Assembly (NCBI GenBank): GCA_944385895.1
Contig: CALWYZ010000005.1
Location: forward strand, 1-55,601
Length of the DNA: 55,601 nucleotides
Reading direction: 5' to 3'
Source of the DNA: an uncultured Clostridia bacterium
GTDB lineage: Bacteria; Bacillota; Clostridia; Oscillospirales; QAKW01
The translations under genes and the position numbers were made by a program. Below, piece by piece: positions 18,229 through 27,122 of the stretch; position 1 is the stretch's first letter, and the number at the start of each line of letters is the position of its first letter. The notes under the pieces are model-generated. The model did not search any database, was not told where the DNA came from, and saw only the letters and a list, made by a program, of their open reading frames with translations.

Positions 18229-18699
18229 TTATTCGGGCAGCTTACAGACATCTATCCACTCGGTATATCCTGAAAATTTCTCCAGCTCATCAATTGTAAG
18301 CTTAATCGCGCTGTTACTGCTTCCGCAGGCCGGAAAAACCGATTCAAATCTCTTGAGCGACTTATCAAGATATACTGATACGCCTTTATTCACAGCAAAC
18401 GGACATACTCCGCCCACAGCATGACCTGTCATGCTCTCTGCCTCCTGTGCAGACAGCATTTTTGCCTTTGTATGAAACTGCTGTTTAAATTTGGAATTAT
18501 CTATCCTTGCATCACCTGCACATACAATCAACACTGCATTGCCATCCACTAAAAAGGACAACGTTTTAGCTATCCTGCAAGGCTCGCACCCAAGCGCTTT
18601 TGACGCAAGCTCAACTGTGGCGCTTGACACATCAAATTCAAGTATTCTGTCCCCTGCTCCATACTGATTCAAGTAATCTCTAACCTTTTCAACCGACAT
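18229..18699 (-). CDS. YbaK/EbsC-type aminoacyl-tRNA deacylase-like protein
   Basis: A 156-residue YbaK/ProX-fold protein. Visible signatures: CRIAKTLSFLVDGNAVLIVCAGDARID (the conserved K in IAKT) and GHAVGGVCPFAVNKGVSVYLD, the substrate loop. Members hydrolyse mischarged Cys- or Ala-tRNA(Pro), though some clostridial paralogs are uncharacterised. Monocistronic or last in the unit after the ABC genes, 18 bases downstream of them. Confidence 0.88.
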   Translation of the reverse strand: MSVEKVRDYLNQYGAGDRILEFDVSSATVELASKALGCEPCRIAKTLSFLVDGNAVLIVCAGDARIDNSKFKQQFHTKAKMLSAQEAESMTGHAVGGVCPFAVNKGVSVYLDKSLKRFESVFPACGSSNSAIKLTIDELEKFSGYTEWIDVCKLPE

Positions 18700-18717
18700 T
18701 TATTATTCCTCCGTTTT

Positions 18718-20307
18718 TTACAGCTTATCAAACATCTTTGCGCCTTTTTGCATTAACCACCGCCACAGCATAATATCAGTAATTACCAGCACAACAGCTA
18801 TAACAGACATTATAAACACCGGCTGTATAACCAACAGTGCAAAATAGCTTAATACTCCCAATAGCAGCATTATCCCCCAACTTCCGAAGATCGACACCGT
18901 CACACTCATGCTCTGCTTGATAAGCACTGTTTCATTGCTCCATGTAAAATTAGGAAACCTAAGATTGACTGCCAGACCGAAAAGCGCTATGAACACTGCA
19001 AAAAACAAGGGTATCACAAATATCATCACTGAGGAAAACAAGTTAAAGCGCATCACTGCAACTGCAGACGCCGATGCAAACAATACAAAAGGTAAAGTGA
19101 TAAAAAGATTCAGCTTAAGCTTTGCTGATAAAATATCAGCAGAATTTACAGGCAGCGATTTTATTATCCATAAAGTCCTGCCCTCAAGCGATACGGAGGG
19201 AGCAGTAATTGTATTCATTGTTGCAATAACACATATTATTGCCGCCACTATCAGCGGTGTTATTGATTGGAACTGAGAATTAAAATTATAAATGGATGCC
19301 AGCGTTTGCCTGACATATGAACCTTTTATCAGTACATATACTGCAGCACCTGCCAAAAACAGCGTACCTAAAGAACAATTCATTATATATGTCGGGCTGG
19401 ATAAATAACGCCGCCATTCGCGCCTGAACAGTGCGCTGCCAACACTCTTTGTATCAAGTTCACGCCTTACATACCTGCGTTTTGCTGCGGCATGCTTAGC
19501 AGTCGCTATTTTTATAAAGCTTTTTGACAGTACTGCGTAAACTGCCGCAAACAGAACTAAAACCATAGCCGTAATCAGAATAAAATCCGCTATATCACCG
19601 ACAAACGCACGTCCCAGCTGATACAGAGGAAATACATTTTTAAAGCTCTGACCTATTTGCTGTGCATTTGTTATGATCATACTTATGTATTTATTTATCT
19701 GCGAATAGCTCCAGATATAGACCGCAAGAAATATCAGCGACAAAATGACTGTAACGGCACTTTTATTTCTGATTCGTGACGACAGAATTGCCACAATCCA
19801 ACCCAATATACACGACAGCGACAACGCTAAAAGAGGGATCACAAACAAAAGTATTATACCGTATAGGGAAAATCCGCATACAGAGTAATAAACAGCCAGT
19901 GCCGGAATAAGGATAAGCGCCTCAAAAAACAGACTTTGCAGATACAGGGTTAGCATGCGTGAAAACAAAATCATACTCGGTTTTATAGGCATGGAAAGCA
20001 GCAGCTCATTATCCTTTGCCTCATAAAGCTGACTCTGCGTTGCAAACACACTGAATATAACGGCAAAAGCCGTTGCAAACAAAGCCATAAGCGAAAAATA
20101 CAGCCAGTCAAGTCCTCCGCTCACCAATGGACTGCAAAGTGTAATGCTGAGTGAAAAAAACATAAATCCGATAACTACTGCAACATAAATCATTAAAACA
20201 CTGTAAAGAAGAATGCTGCCCTTTGAACGCCGCCTTCCGGATTTTGCGCTTTTAAACAAAAACGACATTAATTCAAGCGCCTGTTTTTTAATAAGAGCCT
20301 TAAGCAT
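18718..20307 (-). CDS. ABC exporter permease
   Basis: A 529-residue protein with about 12 hydrophobic segments arranged as two halves around a cytoplasmic stretch (FRREWRRYLSSPTYIMN). It resembles permeases of YthQ/EcsB-like ABC-2 exporters. Start at MLKALIKK is set by GGAGGAAGACG; it overlaps the ATPase stop by 8 bases, so the two are coupled. The cargo is unknown. Confidence 0.85.
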   Translation of the reverse strand: MLKALIKKQALELMSFLFKSAKSGRRRSKGSILLYSVLMIYVAVVIGFMFFSLSITLCSPLVSGGLDWLYFSLMALFATAFAVIFSVFATQSQLYEAKDNELLLSMPIKPSMILFSRMLTLYLQSLFFEALILIPALAVYYSVCGFSLYGIILLFVIPLLALSLSCILGWIVAILSSRIRNKSAVTVILSLIFLAVYIWSYSQINKYISMIITNAQQIGQSFKNVFPLYQLGRAFVGDIADFILITAMVLVLFAAVYAVLSKSFIKIATAKHAAAKRRYVRRELDTKSVGSALFRREWRRYLSSPTYIMNCSLGTLFLAGAAVYVLIKGSYVRQTLASIYNFNSQFQSITPLIVAAIICVIATMNTITAPSVSLEGRTLWIIKSLPVNSADILSAKLKLNLFITLPFVLFASASAVAVMRFNLFSSVMIFVIPLFFAVFIALFGLAVNLRFPNFTWSNETVLIKQSMSVTVSIFGSWGIMLLLGVLSYFALLVIQPVFIMSVIAVVLVITDIMLWRWLMQKGAKMFDKL

Positions 20308-21013
20308 CGTCTTCCTCCAGTTCCAAAAATACGCTTTCAAGCGAGCTGTCACCGCGTACCTGTTCCATCGTTCCGGATTTTATAAGCTTGCCCTCTTTTA
20401 TTATAGCTACCTTATCGCATAGTTTTTCTGCGACTTCAAGAACATGCGTCGAGAAAAATATAGCGCCGCCGTTATCGCATATCCCACGCATTATCTGCTT
20501 TAGCGAATGTGCGGCAACAGGATCAAGTCCCACAAACGGCTCGTCCATAATAACCAGTTTCGGCTCATGTATCAGCGCGGATATTACGGCAAGTTTCTGC
20601 TTCATACCATGCGAATATGCGCTGATCGGCTGCGCCAGATCCTGTGTGAGCAAAAAAACGTCTGCATACTTTTCTATCAGCTGCGAGCGTTTTTGCTTTG
20701 AAACCTTGAATATATCCGCTACAAACTGCAAATACTGTATTCCTGTCATGAATTCATACAGGTCAGGATTATCGGGTATATATGCAATCTTTGATTTACA
20801 TGCAAGCGGGTCTTTCTTTATAGAAACCCCGTCAACCAGAATCTCTCCGCTGTCAAAATCCATTATACCGCAGCAGGCCTTTATTGTTGTCGTTTTACCA
20901 GCACCGTTATGCCCTATAAAACCGTATATCTCACCGGATTGTATATGCAAAGACAAATCGTCTACTGCACATTTATCGCCGAATGTCTTTGTAAGGTTTA
21001 TTATTTTAAGCAT
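20300..21013 (-). CDS. ABC transporter ATP-binding protein
   Basis: A 237-residue nucleotide-binding subunit for the permease that follows. Walker A GHNGAGKTTTIK, signature YSHGMKQKLAVISAL (a Y-S-H-G-M variant of LSGGQ, frequent in ABC-2 exporters), Walker B LVIMDEPFVGLD and the switch His in STHVLEV. It acts on the cytoplasmic face. Its promoter is overlapped by a long palindrome. Confidence 0.95.
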   Translation of the reverse strand: MLKIINLTKTFGDKCAVDDLSLHIQSGEIYGFIGHNGAGKTTTIKACCGIMDFDSGEILVDGVSIKKDPLACKSKIAYIPDNPDLYEFMTGIQYLQFVADIFKVSKQKRSQLIEKYADVFLLTQDLAQPISAYSHGMKQKLAVISALIHEPKLVIMDEPFVGLDPVAAHSLKQIMRGICDNGGAIFFSTHVLEVAEKLCDKVAIIKEGKLIKSGTMEQVRGDSSLESVFLELEEDDA

Positions 21014-21032
21014 TTTTATCCTCCAGCATTAT

Positions 21033-21071
21033 TTCTTGTACTATTATAGCAGTACAAGAATGAGATTTCAA
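21033..21071 (-). promoter_or_regulatory. ABC-exporter promoter embedded in a palindromic operator
   Basis: Minus strand: TTGAAA (21066-21071), 17 bases, TATAAT (21043-21048). The -10 box lies in the centre of a perfect 10-bp inverted repeat, TTCTTGTACT (N8) AGTACAAGAA. This is how GntR/YtrA-type repressors control small ABC exporters, but no regulator gene is next to it here. Confidence 0.75.
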
Positions 21072-21284
21072 TATATTTTTCGTCATTACATAAAAATAAT
21101 AAAATTTACTGTATTTATTGTAAAAGTTTTAAATAATTTAACATATAATATGTTTACTGTTCTCAATTAATGAGATACAATAATAATGTAAATAATTTTT
21201 ATTGCCCGATTTGCAAAAAACACAAATGCAATTATTTTTCGGATACATAACTTAATGTATTGCTATTATCGGAGGTATGATAAA
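21072..21284. other. AT-rich intergenic region upstream of the epimerase gene
   Basis: Very AT-rich. It carries short inverted and direct runs (ATTTGC and GCAAT motifs near 21205-21235) but no convincing promoter pair or gene. The ribosome binding site GGAGG at its end serves the epimerase gene. Confidence 0.3.
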
Positions 21285-22352
21285 ATGGAAAATATGTATA
21301 TAATAACAGGTGCAAACGGCTTTTTAGGAAATAATATCATACGTCAGCTTAATTTACGCAGCAATGACCAGATTCGGGCACTGGTACTTCCTAATGACAA
21401 TTTGAAATCACTGGAAGGTCTTAGCTGTGATATTTATTACGGAGATGTAACAAAAAAGGAGACGCTTGATAAAATTTTTGAAGGTACAGAAAACTACAGA
21501 CTTTTTGTAATACACTGCGCAGGAATTGTTTATATCAAGACAAAATTTATCCCCCAGGTTTATAATGTTAACGTAAACGGTACCAAAAACATAATAGATA
21601 AAGTTCTGCAAAAAAACGCAAAGCTTATATATGTAAGCAGCGTTCACGCCATAACAGAAAAACCAAACGGCATGCTAATGACAGAAATGGACAGATTTGA
21701 GCCGGACAAAGTAGTAGGACAATACGCCAAGACAAAAGCCGAAACAGGCAACTATGTACTGGATATGGTCAAGCAGAAAAATCTTAACGCATGTATTGTT
21801 CAGCCGTCGGGTATGATCGGACCATATGATTACGGATCAAGCCATCTGACTCAGCTCATTCTGGATATGGCTTCCAGAAAGCTGAAAGCCGGAGTAAAGG
21901 GCGGTTATGATTTTGTTGATGTACGTGATGTTGCATGCGCAATAATAAATGCCTGTGAGTACGGGAGAAGCGGACAGTGCTATTTACTTTCTAACAAGTA
22001 TATAAAGGTAGATCAGCTGCTAGATACTATCAGCGATGTTATGCACTACAAAAAAATCAAATCAACTATACCTATGTGGATAGCAAAATTAACAGCTCCT
22101 ATGGCTGAGCTGTACTATTCAATTTTGAAACAGCCGCCTCTGTACACAAAGTATTCGCTTTACACTTTGAGTTCAAACGCAAACTTTTCAAACGAGAAGG
22201 CAAAAAAAGAGCTGAAATTTATAACACGTGATATCAAAGACACCATTTCCGATACTGTTATTTGGCTTGAACAGTGCAAAAGGATAAAGCTTGTGCAAAC
22301 AAAAATGCCCAGATTTAAAAGGATGTCTAAGCAAAAAGCCGCCAACAGATAA
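21285..22352 (+). CDS. NAD(P)-dependent epimerase/dehydratase, extended SDR family
   Basis: A 355-residue Rossmann protein. GANGFLGNNIIRQL is the dinucleotide loop, VSSVHAITEKP supplies the Ser strand, and YAKTKAETGNYVL carries the YxxxK catalytic pair. It resembles dihydroflavonol-4-reductase-like SDRs; substrate not deducible. GGAGG lies 9 bases before the ATG; 10 upstream in-frame codons are not needed. A strong terminator follows immediately. Confidence 0.85.
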   Translation: MENMYIITGANGFLGNNIIRQLNLRSNDQIRALVLPNDNLKSLEGLSCDIYYGDVTKKETLDKIFEGTENYRLFVIHCAGIVYIKTKFIPQVYNVNVNGTKNIIDKVLQKNAKLIYVSSVHAITEKPNGMLMTEMDRFEPDKVVGQYAKTKAETGNYVLDMVKQKNLNACIVQPSGMIGPYDYGSSHLTQLILDMASRKLKAGVKGGYDFVDVRDVACAIINACEYGRSGQCYLLSNKYIKVDQLLDTISDVMHYKKIKSTIPMWIAKLTAPMAELYYSILKQPPLYTKYSLYTLSSNANFSNEKAKKELKFITRDIKDTISDTVIWLEQCKRIKLVQTKMPRFKRMSKQKAANR

Positions 22353-22355
22353 AAC

Positions 22356-22394
22356 AAAACAGACGCATATTTTTAATATGCGTCTGTTTTATTG
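22356..22394 (+). terminator. terminator after the epimerase gene
   Basis: A 15-bp perfect stem (AAAACAGACGCATAT / ATATGCGTCTGTTTT) with a 5-base loop, then TATT. Confidence 0.88.
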
Positions 22395-22490
22395 CGCTCT
22401 GTTTTATTAAATTACGGTTTAAAATTCAAGCGTTGAGCTTTATAAAATAAAAAATTTCTCTGGAATGTAAAGAAAAAGCAAAAAAGATAC

Positions 22491-22837
22491 CGCTTGCAGG
22501 CGAAAAGAGGATAAAAAAATAACGCTGAATCCAAAACAGATTGGCTCCAGCGTCATGCAATGAATAGGCTTAAAATAAATTACCGCTTTCAGGCGAAAAA
22601 AGAATAAAAAAATAACGCTGAATCCAAAACAGGTTGGGTCCAGCGTCACGCAATGAACAGGTTTTAAATAAAGTACCGCTTGCAGGCGAAAAGAGGATAA
22701 AAAAATAATGCTGAATCCAAAACAGATTGGGTCCAGCGTCACGCAATGAACAAACTTTAAATAAAGTACCGCTTGCAGGCGAAAAGAGGATAAAAAAATA
22801 ACGCTGAATCCAAAACAGGTTGGGTCCAGCGTCACGC
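22491..22837 (-). repeat. four tandem 93-bp repeats, each with a terminator hairpin, after tRNA-Gly
   Basis: Units begin at 22491, 22584, 22677 and 22770, exactly 93 bases apart, with about 90% identity; the fourth is cut short where tRNA-Gly begins. On the minus (tRNA) strand each unit reads ACGCTGGAcCCAA, loop, TTGGATTCAGCGT, then TATTTTTTTAT: an imperfect 13-14 bp stem and a U tract. A smaller inverted repeat (CGCCTGCAAGCG) follows. Compensating changes occur (GATTGGC, GGTTGGG, GATTGGG). So tRNA-Gly is followed by four intrinsic terminators in series. Because 93 is divisible by 3 an open frame of 31-residue repeats appears, but it starts in tRNA antisense and is not a gene. Confidence 0.9.
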
Positions 22838-22911
22838 TGGAGCAGATGACGGGAATCGAACCCGCGTGTTCAGCTTGGGAAGCTGACATTCTGCCATTGA
22901 ACTACATCTGC
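22838..22911 (-). tRNA. tRNA-Gly (anticodon CCC)
   Basis: Folds as a cloverleaf: acceptor GCAGATG / CATCTGC, anticodon stem-loop TCAGC-TTCCCAA-GCTGA giving CCC, T arm GCGGGTTCGATTCCCGT, and an encoded CCA end. Reads GGG codons. Its own strong promoter lies upstream and the tandem terminators lie downstream. Confidence 0.95.
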
Positions 22912-22920
22912 ATCTGTAAT

Positions 22921-22949
22921 ATGATAGCATAGTTTTTTATGCTTGTCAA
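22921..22949 (-). promoter_or_regulatory. tRNA-Gly promoter
   Basis: TTGACA (minus, 22944-22949), 17 bases, TATCAT (22921-22926), about 10 bases from the mature 5' end. Confidence 0.8.
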
Positions 22950-22981
22950 TCTAAGCCATGGCTATTTTATCATTATAGCTA

Positions 22982-23010
22982 TTGCTTTTTTTATTAATTA
23001 AGGATAAAAT
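22982..23010 (+). promoter_or_regulatory. proBAC promoter
   Basis: TTGCTT, 17-base spacer, TAAAAT, 30 bases before the proB start. Only a short leader, without T-box or other riboswitch structure. Confidence 0.55.
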
Positions 23011-23039
23011 AATAAAATAAGAAATTACGGAGGCCGGTT

Positions 23040-23813
23040 ATGAGAATTGTAGTTAAAGTAGGCACGTCTACGCTTGCATATTCAACAGGTAATCTGAACA
23101 TTCGACACATGGAGATCATGTGCAAAGTTTTAAGCGATATAAAAAACGCAGGATATGAAGTGATTTTAGTTTCATCAGGTGCAGTCGGTATGGGAATGGG
23201 TAAGCTGTCACTCAACAAAAGACCTCAGGAGCTGGCTCTCAAGCAGGCTGCAGCTGCCGTAGGTCAGTGTGAGCTGATGTATACTTACGATAAGTTGTTT
23301 TCCGAATATAATCATACCGTAGCCCAAATACTTGTTACAGCCGAGGATATCAACGACAAAAGCCGGCGTGAAAACTTTATAAATACCGTTCATAAGCTTA
23401 TAGAGCTGGGGGCCTTGCCTATAATAAATGAAAACGACAGTATAGCTACAAGCGAACTTGTCATTGGTGATAACGACACTCTGGCGGCTATCGTTGCTAA
23501 AAGTATCAATGCAGACCTGCTCATAGTCCTGTCAGATATCGACGGGCTTTTTACTGCAGACCCTCATAAGAATCCTGATGCCAAACTGATTTCAAAAGTA
23601 AATGAAATAACCCCCGCAATTAAAGCTATTGCCGGAGGTGTCGGTTCCAAAGTCGGCACAGGCGGTATGATAACAAAAATAAAAGCTGCAGAGATATCGG
23701 TACAAAGCGGGTGTGATATGATAATAGCCAACGGAATGAACCCGGAGATACTTTATGATATCATAGACGGCAAAGATATAGGCACACGGTTCATAGGAGA
23801 AAAGAAAAAATGA
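23040..23813 (+). CDS. proB: glutamate 5-kinase
   Basis: Phosphorylates glutamate in the first step of proline synthesis. Amino acid kinase fold: [46 protein letters not shown] and [14 protein letters not shown]. The 257 residues comprise only the kinase domain; the C-terminal PUA domain of E. coli ProB is absent, as in many Bacillota. GGAGG precedes the ATG. First gene of proB-proA-proC. Confidence 0.97.
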   Translation: MRIVVKVGTSTLAYSTGNLNIRHMEIMCKVLSDIKNAGYEVILVSSGAVGMGMGKLSLNKRPQELALKQAAAAVGQCELMYTYDKLFSEYNHTVAQILVTAEDINDKSRRENFINTVHKLIELGALPIINENDSIATSELVIGDNDTLAAIVAKSINADLLIVLSDIDGLFTADPHKNPDAKLISKVNEITPAIKAIAGGVGSKVGTGGMITKIKAAEISVQSGCDMIIANGMNPEILYDIIDGKDIGTRFIGEKKK

Positions 23814-25069
23814 CAACACAAGAAATTATAAAACGCACAAAAATCGCCTCGAGTGAGTTGTGCACAGCTGATACTGATACTAAAAACACAGCTCTTGAAA
23901 AAATGGCAGAAGCCGTTTTGAATGCCGCGGATAAAATCATTGCCGCAAACTCAGATGATATGGATGCGGCACGCGGCAAAATTTCAGAGGTCATGCTGGA
24001 TAGGCTGATGCTTAATAAACAGCGGATTCAGTCCATGGCAGACGGTATACGTCAGGTTTGCAGCCTTGAGGATCCAGTCGGACGTGTACTGGAAACCATA
24101 ACACGTCCTGACGGTCTCATTATAAATAAAGTTTCCGTGCCTATGGGAGTAATAGCGATTATCTACGAAAGCAGACCCAACGTCACATCTGACGCCGCCG
24201 CACTTGCCGTAAAAAGCGGAAGCGCGTGTATTCTTCGCTGCGGCAAAGAAGCCCACGCCAGCGCCAAGGCTATTACGGACGCGCTCAAAGACGGTCTCGA
24301 AGGTGCAGGACTGTCAAGAGATCTTGTTATGCTTGTAGATGATACTTCCAGGCAAAGCTCTCTTCAACTAATGTGCGCCAAAGGCTATATTGACCTGCTT
24401 ATACCTCGAGGAGGTCCAGGTCTTATACGTGCATGTGTTGAAAACGCGACCGTCCCCTGTATAGAAACGGGAACAGGTATATGTCACATATATGTTGACC
24501 GTGATGCTGATATCGATAAAGCACTGAAAATAGTTAATAATGCGAAAACAAGCAGACCGTCCGTTTGCAACGCTGCTGAAGTTTGTATAGTACACAGCGC
24601 TGTCTCTGCAAAATTTTTACCCATGCTTGAAAAGGTACTTATAGATGATAGAATATCTATGGGACTGAAGCCTGTCGAAATCAGGGCAGATAAAAAAGCT
24701 CTTAAATATCTCAAAAATGCAAAGACAGCTGAAAAGCAAGACTTTGATACCGAATTTTTAGACTATATCTTAGCAATAAAAACAGTAGATTCCGTTCAAC
24801 AAGCTACAGAACATATTTTAAATCATTCTACCGGCCACAGTGATGCCATAATAACAGAAAATAAGCAGGCTGAGCTTTATTTTACATCCAATGTAGACAG
24901 CGCGGCGGTATATGTAAACGCATCGACACGATTTACAGACGGCGGAGAATTTGGACTCGGCTGTGAAATGGGTATATCTACTCAAAAGCTGCATGCCAGA
25001 GGACCTATGGGATTAAAAGAACTGACAACATATAAATATATTATAACCGGAAACGGAAACATCAGATAA
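23810..25069 (+). CDS. proA: gamma-glutamyl phosphate reductase
   Basis: Reduces the ProB product to glutamate semialdehyde with NADPH. Aldehyde dehydrogenase fold of 419 residues with the catalytic Cys in [12 protein letters not shown], cofactor region [20 protein letters not shown], and the C-terminal [20 protein letters not shown]. The ATG overlaps the proB stop (ATGA). Confidence 0.98.
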   Translation: MTTQEIIKRTKIASSELCTADTDTKNTALEKMAEAVLNAADKIIAANSDDMDAARGKISEVMLDRLMLNKQRIQSMADGIRQVCSLEDPVGRVLETITRPDGLIINKVSVPMGVIAIIYESRPNVTSDAAALAVKSGSACILRCGKEAHASAKAITDALKDGLEGAGLSRDLVMLVDDTSRQSSLQLMCAKGYIDLLIPRGGPGLIRACVENATVPCIETGTGICHIYVDRDADIDKALKIVNNAKTSRPSVCNAAEVCIVHSAVSAKFLPMLEKVLIDDRISMGLKPVEIRADKKALKYLKNAKTAEKQDFDTEFLDYILAIKTVDSVQQATEHILNHSTGHSDAIITENKQAELYFTSNVDSAAVYVNASTRFTDGGEFGLGCEMGISTQKLHARGPMGLKELTTYKYIITGNGNIR

Positions 25070-25080
25070 AGGAGAAACAT

Positions 25081-25869
25081 ATGAAGTATACTGCCGGATT
25101 TATCGGTGCGGGAAATATGGGTGGAGCGCTTTTAAGCGCAGTCGCAAATCAAATCGGCGGAGAAAACACCGCTGTCTTTGATATAAACGAAAATCAAAGA
25201 CAAACTATATCCCAAAAAACGGGCGCAAGCATACTCCCGCTTGAACAACTTGTCTCAGAATGTAAATTTATATTTTTAGGTGTAAAACCGAATGTAATAA
25301 AAGATGTCTGCTTACAGATACGCGATATTTCCGGAAAAGATAATACTTTCATCTCAATGGCAGCCGGTATCGATATTGCTTCTGTCTCTTGTGCTCTTAA
25401 TTCAGACAAAATTATACGCATAATGCCAAATACTCCTGTCGGTGTCGGAGAAGGACTGATACTGTACTGTACAAGCGAAAAAGTTAAAAATGAACAGGAA
25501 TTTTTAGATATCATAAAAGGCTGCGGTACAGTTGATAAGATAGATGAAAAATTCATTGATGCAGCGGCTGCACTTTCAGGATGCGGTCCGGCATTTGTTT
25601 ATATGTTTATAGAAGCACTTGCGGACGGGGCAGTAAGCTGCGGTCTTACACGTGCAAAAGCACAGCTCTATGCTGAACAAACTGTTCTTGGTGCCGCAAA
25701 ACTTGCATTACAAAGCAAAAAGCATCCGGGAATTCTTAAAGATGAAGTTTGTTCTCCAGGCGGTACGACTATAGAAGGCGTGCTGACTCTGGAGCAAAGC
25801 GCGTTCCGACATGCAGTCTCGAGCGCTGTGACCGCTGCGTTCAACAAAACAACTCAGCTTAAAAAATAA
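25081..25869 (+). CDS. proC: pyrroline-5-carboxylate reductase
   Basis: Final step of proline synthesis. N-terminal GFIGAGNMGGALL dinucleotide loop, RIMPNTPVGVGEG, and the C-terminal signature ALSGCGPAFVYMFIEALADG with SPGGTTIEGV. Length 262 residues is normal. GGAG precedes the ATG, 11 bases after proA. Confidence 0.98.
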   Translation: MKYTAGFIGAGNMGGALLSAVANQIGGENTAVFDINENQRQTISQKTGASILPLEQLVSECKFIFLGVKPNVIKDVCLQIRDISGKDNTFISMAAGIDIASVSCALNSDKIIRIMPNTPVGVGEGLILYCTSEKVKNEQEFLDIIKGCGTVDKIDEKFIDAAAALSGCGPAFVYMFIEALADGAVSCGLTRAKAQLYAEQTVLGAAKLALQSKKHPGILKDEVCSPGGTTIEGVLTLEQSAFRHAVSSAVTAAFNKTTQLKK

Positions 25870-25874
25870 TATAA

Positions 25875-25911
25875 ATAACAGTACAGATTAATTTTGTACT
25901 GTTATTTTTTT
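25875..25911 (+). terminator. terminator of proBAC
   Basis: AATAACAGTACA, 9-base loop, TGTACTGTTATT, then TTTTT. Confidence 0.88.
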
Positions 25912-25930
25912 CAAATTGAATTTTTAGATT

Positions 25931-25984
25931 TGTTGTTTTTACAACAGAATACATTTTGAAAATGTCGTACAATAACCATGTAAT
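25931..25984 (+). promoter_or_regulatory. promoter of the ferredoxin-domain gene, with upstream palindrome
   Basis: TTGAAA (25956-25961), 17 bases, TGTAAT (25979-25984). A perfect small palindrome, TGTTGT TTTT ACAACA (25931-25946), lies just upstream and could bind a regulator. Confidence 0.6.
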
Positions 25985-26003
25985 ACAAAACACGGAGGTT
26001 TAT

Positions 26004-26699
26004 ATGATCAGAAAAATCATTGAAATAGACAAAGAAAAATGTGATGGCTGCGGACTATGTGCAAAAGCATGCCATGAAGGTGCAATTGGGATTATAGACG
26101 GAAAAGCTCAATTACTGCGTGATGACTATTGCGACGGATTGGGCGACTGCCTGCCTGCATGTCCCAGAGATGCAATACATTTTGTGGAGAGAGAAGCTGC
26201 TCCATACGATGAAAAAGCAGTAGCTGCAAACAAATCAGCAAAAGAAAATACTATGCCATGCGGCTGTCCCGGGACAAATCCCAAAGTAATTGCTAGGCAG
26301 ACAAAAGACCGCATAAATACGTTGGAAACCCAAAATTCCATGCTGTCACAATGGCCCGTGCAAATAAAGCTTGTACCGGTCAAAGCTCCGTATTTTGACG
26401 GAGCACGACTGCTTATTGCCGCAGACTGTACCGCATATGCTTACGGAAATTTTCACAATGAGTTCATTAAAAATCACATAGCTCTTATAGGCTGTCCAAA
26501 ACTGGACAATACAGACTACTCAGAAAAACTTACAGAAATATTAAAACAAAACGATATAAAAAGCTTATGTGTGGTACGCATGGAGGTGCCATGCTGCGGC
26601 GGCATTGAAAATGCCGTTAAAACTGCTCTGAGCCGCAGCGGTAAAATAATTCCTTGGCAGGTGTATACTATATCCGTCTCAGGAGAAATCATTGAATAA
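26004..26699 (+). CDS. iron-sulfur protein with two [4Fe-4S] ferredoxin motifs
   Basis: A 231-residue protein. The N-terminus holds two clusters: CDGCGLCAKACHEG and CDGLGDCLPACPRD. After a charged linker comes a domain of about 120 residues with further cysteines (MPCGCPGTNP, ALIGCPKLDNTDY, VPCCGGIENA) that could bind another cofactor. Similar ferredoxin proteins in anaerobes act as electron carriers or redox sensors; no partner gene is adjacent. GGAGG precedes the ATG chosen; upstream in-frame codons overlap the promoter. Confidence 0.85.
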   Translation: MIRKIIEIDKEKCDGCGLCAKACHEGAIGIIDGKAQLLRDDYCDGLGDCLPACPRDAIHFVEREAAPYDEKAVAANKSAKENTMPCGCPGTNPKVIARQTKDRINTLETQNSMLSQWPVQIKLVPVKAPYFDGARLLIAADCTAYAYGNFHNEFIKNHIALIGCPKLDNTDYSEKLTEILKQNDIKSLCVVRMEVPCCGGIENAVKTALSRSGKIIPWQVYTISVSGEIIE

Positions 26700-26704
26700 A
26701 AGAC

Positions 26705-26737
26705 AAAGCCCGCAATTAAAATATTTGCGGGCTTTTA
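26705..26737. terminator. terminator between the ferredoxin gene and cdd
   Basis: AAAGCCCGCAA, 9-base loop, TTGCGGGCTTT, then TATTATATTT on the plus strand; cdd converges on it. Confidence 0.82.
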
Positions 26738-27121
26738 TTATATTTTACGCCAATCCCAAGGAAGCAATTCACAGAGCTTAACAACAGTATTTTCGTTTAC
26801 CAACACACGTGCCTCAGAGTTTTCAAAACAAATCTGGCTTAAAAACTCACGGCATCTGCCGCATGGCGGAATGATATTGCCTTTATATCCAACTGCTACT
26901 ATTTTTAATATTCGACTTTCTCCTGCCGTTATCATAGCAGCGGCAGCAGCATGCTCTGCACAAAATCCCATTGAACATGCAGTATCAATGCATACTCCTG
27001 TATAAACATTTCCGCTTGCCGTTAAAATAGCTGCCCCCACACTTGCTGCCTGCGCACAATCCGATAACTCCTTAGGCACCGCAACTGACAAAGCTGCATT
27101 ATAAAGGTCTTTAAAATCCAT
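26738..27121 (-). CDS. cdd: cytidine deaminase-like protein
   Basis: Zinc hydrolase of pyrimidine salvage. Zinc ligands and catalytic Glu are in CAEHAAAAAMI and PCGRCREFL. At 127 residues it fits the tetrameric class, though the sequence between motifs also resembles blasticidin-S-deaminase-like members, so substrate range is not certain. It is the last gene in the queH-alkD-cdd run; a GGAT site lies inside the end of alkD. Confidence 0.85.
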   Translation of the reverse strand: MDFKDLYNAALSVAVPKELSDCAQAASVGAAILTASGNVYTGVCIDTACSMGFCAEHAAAAAMITAGESRILKIVAVGYKGNIIPPCGRCREFLSQICFENSEARVLVNENTVVKLCELLPWDWRKI

Positions 27122-27122
27122 A

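Noticed and set aside
22491..22837. CRISPR array
   Set aside because: Whole 93-bp units are repeated, including the parts that would be spacers; no short constant repeat with unique spacers and no cas genes.
22440..22889. An open frame on the minus strand coding for 31-residue repeats (TLDPTCFGFS...)
   Set aside because: It begins inside tRNA-Gly antisense-free sequence and follows a 93-bp repeat whose length is a multiple of three. No ribosome binding site, and terminator hairpins explain the sequence better.
23011..23039. T-box or proline-responsive riboswitch before proB
   Set aside because: The leader after the promoter is only about 25 bases, too short for a T-box, and has no specifier stem.
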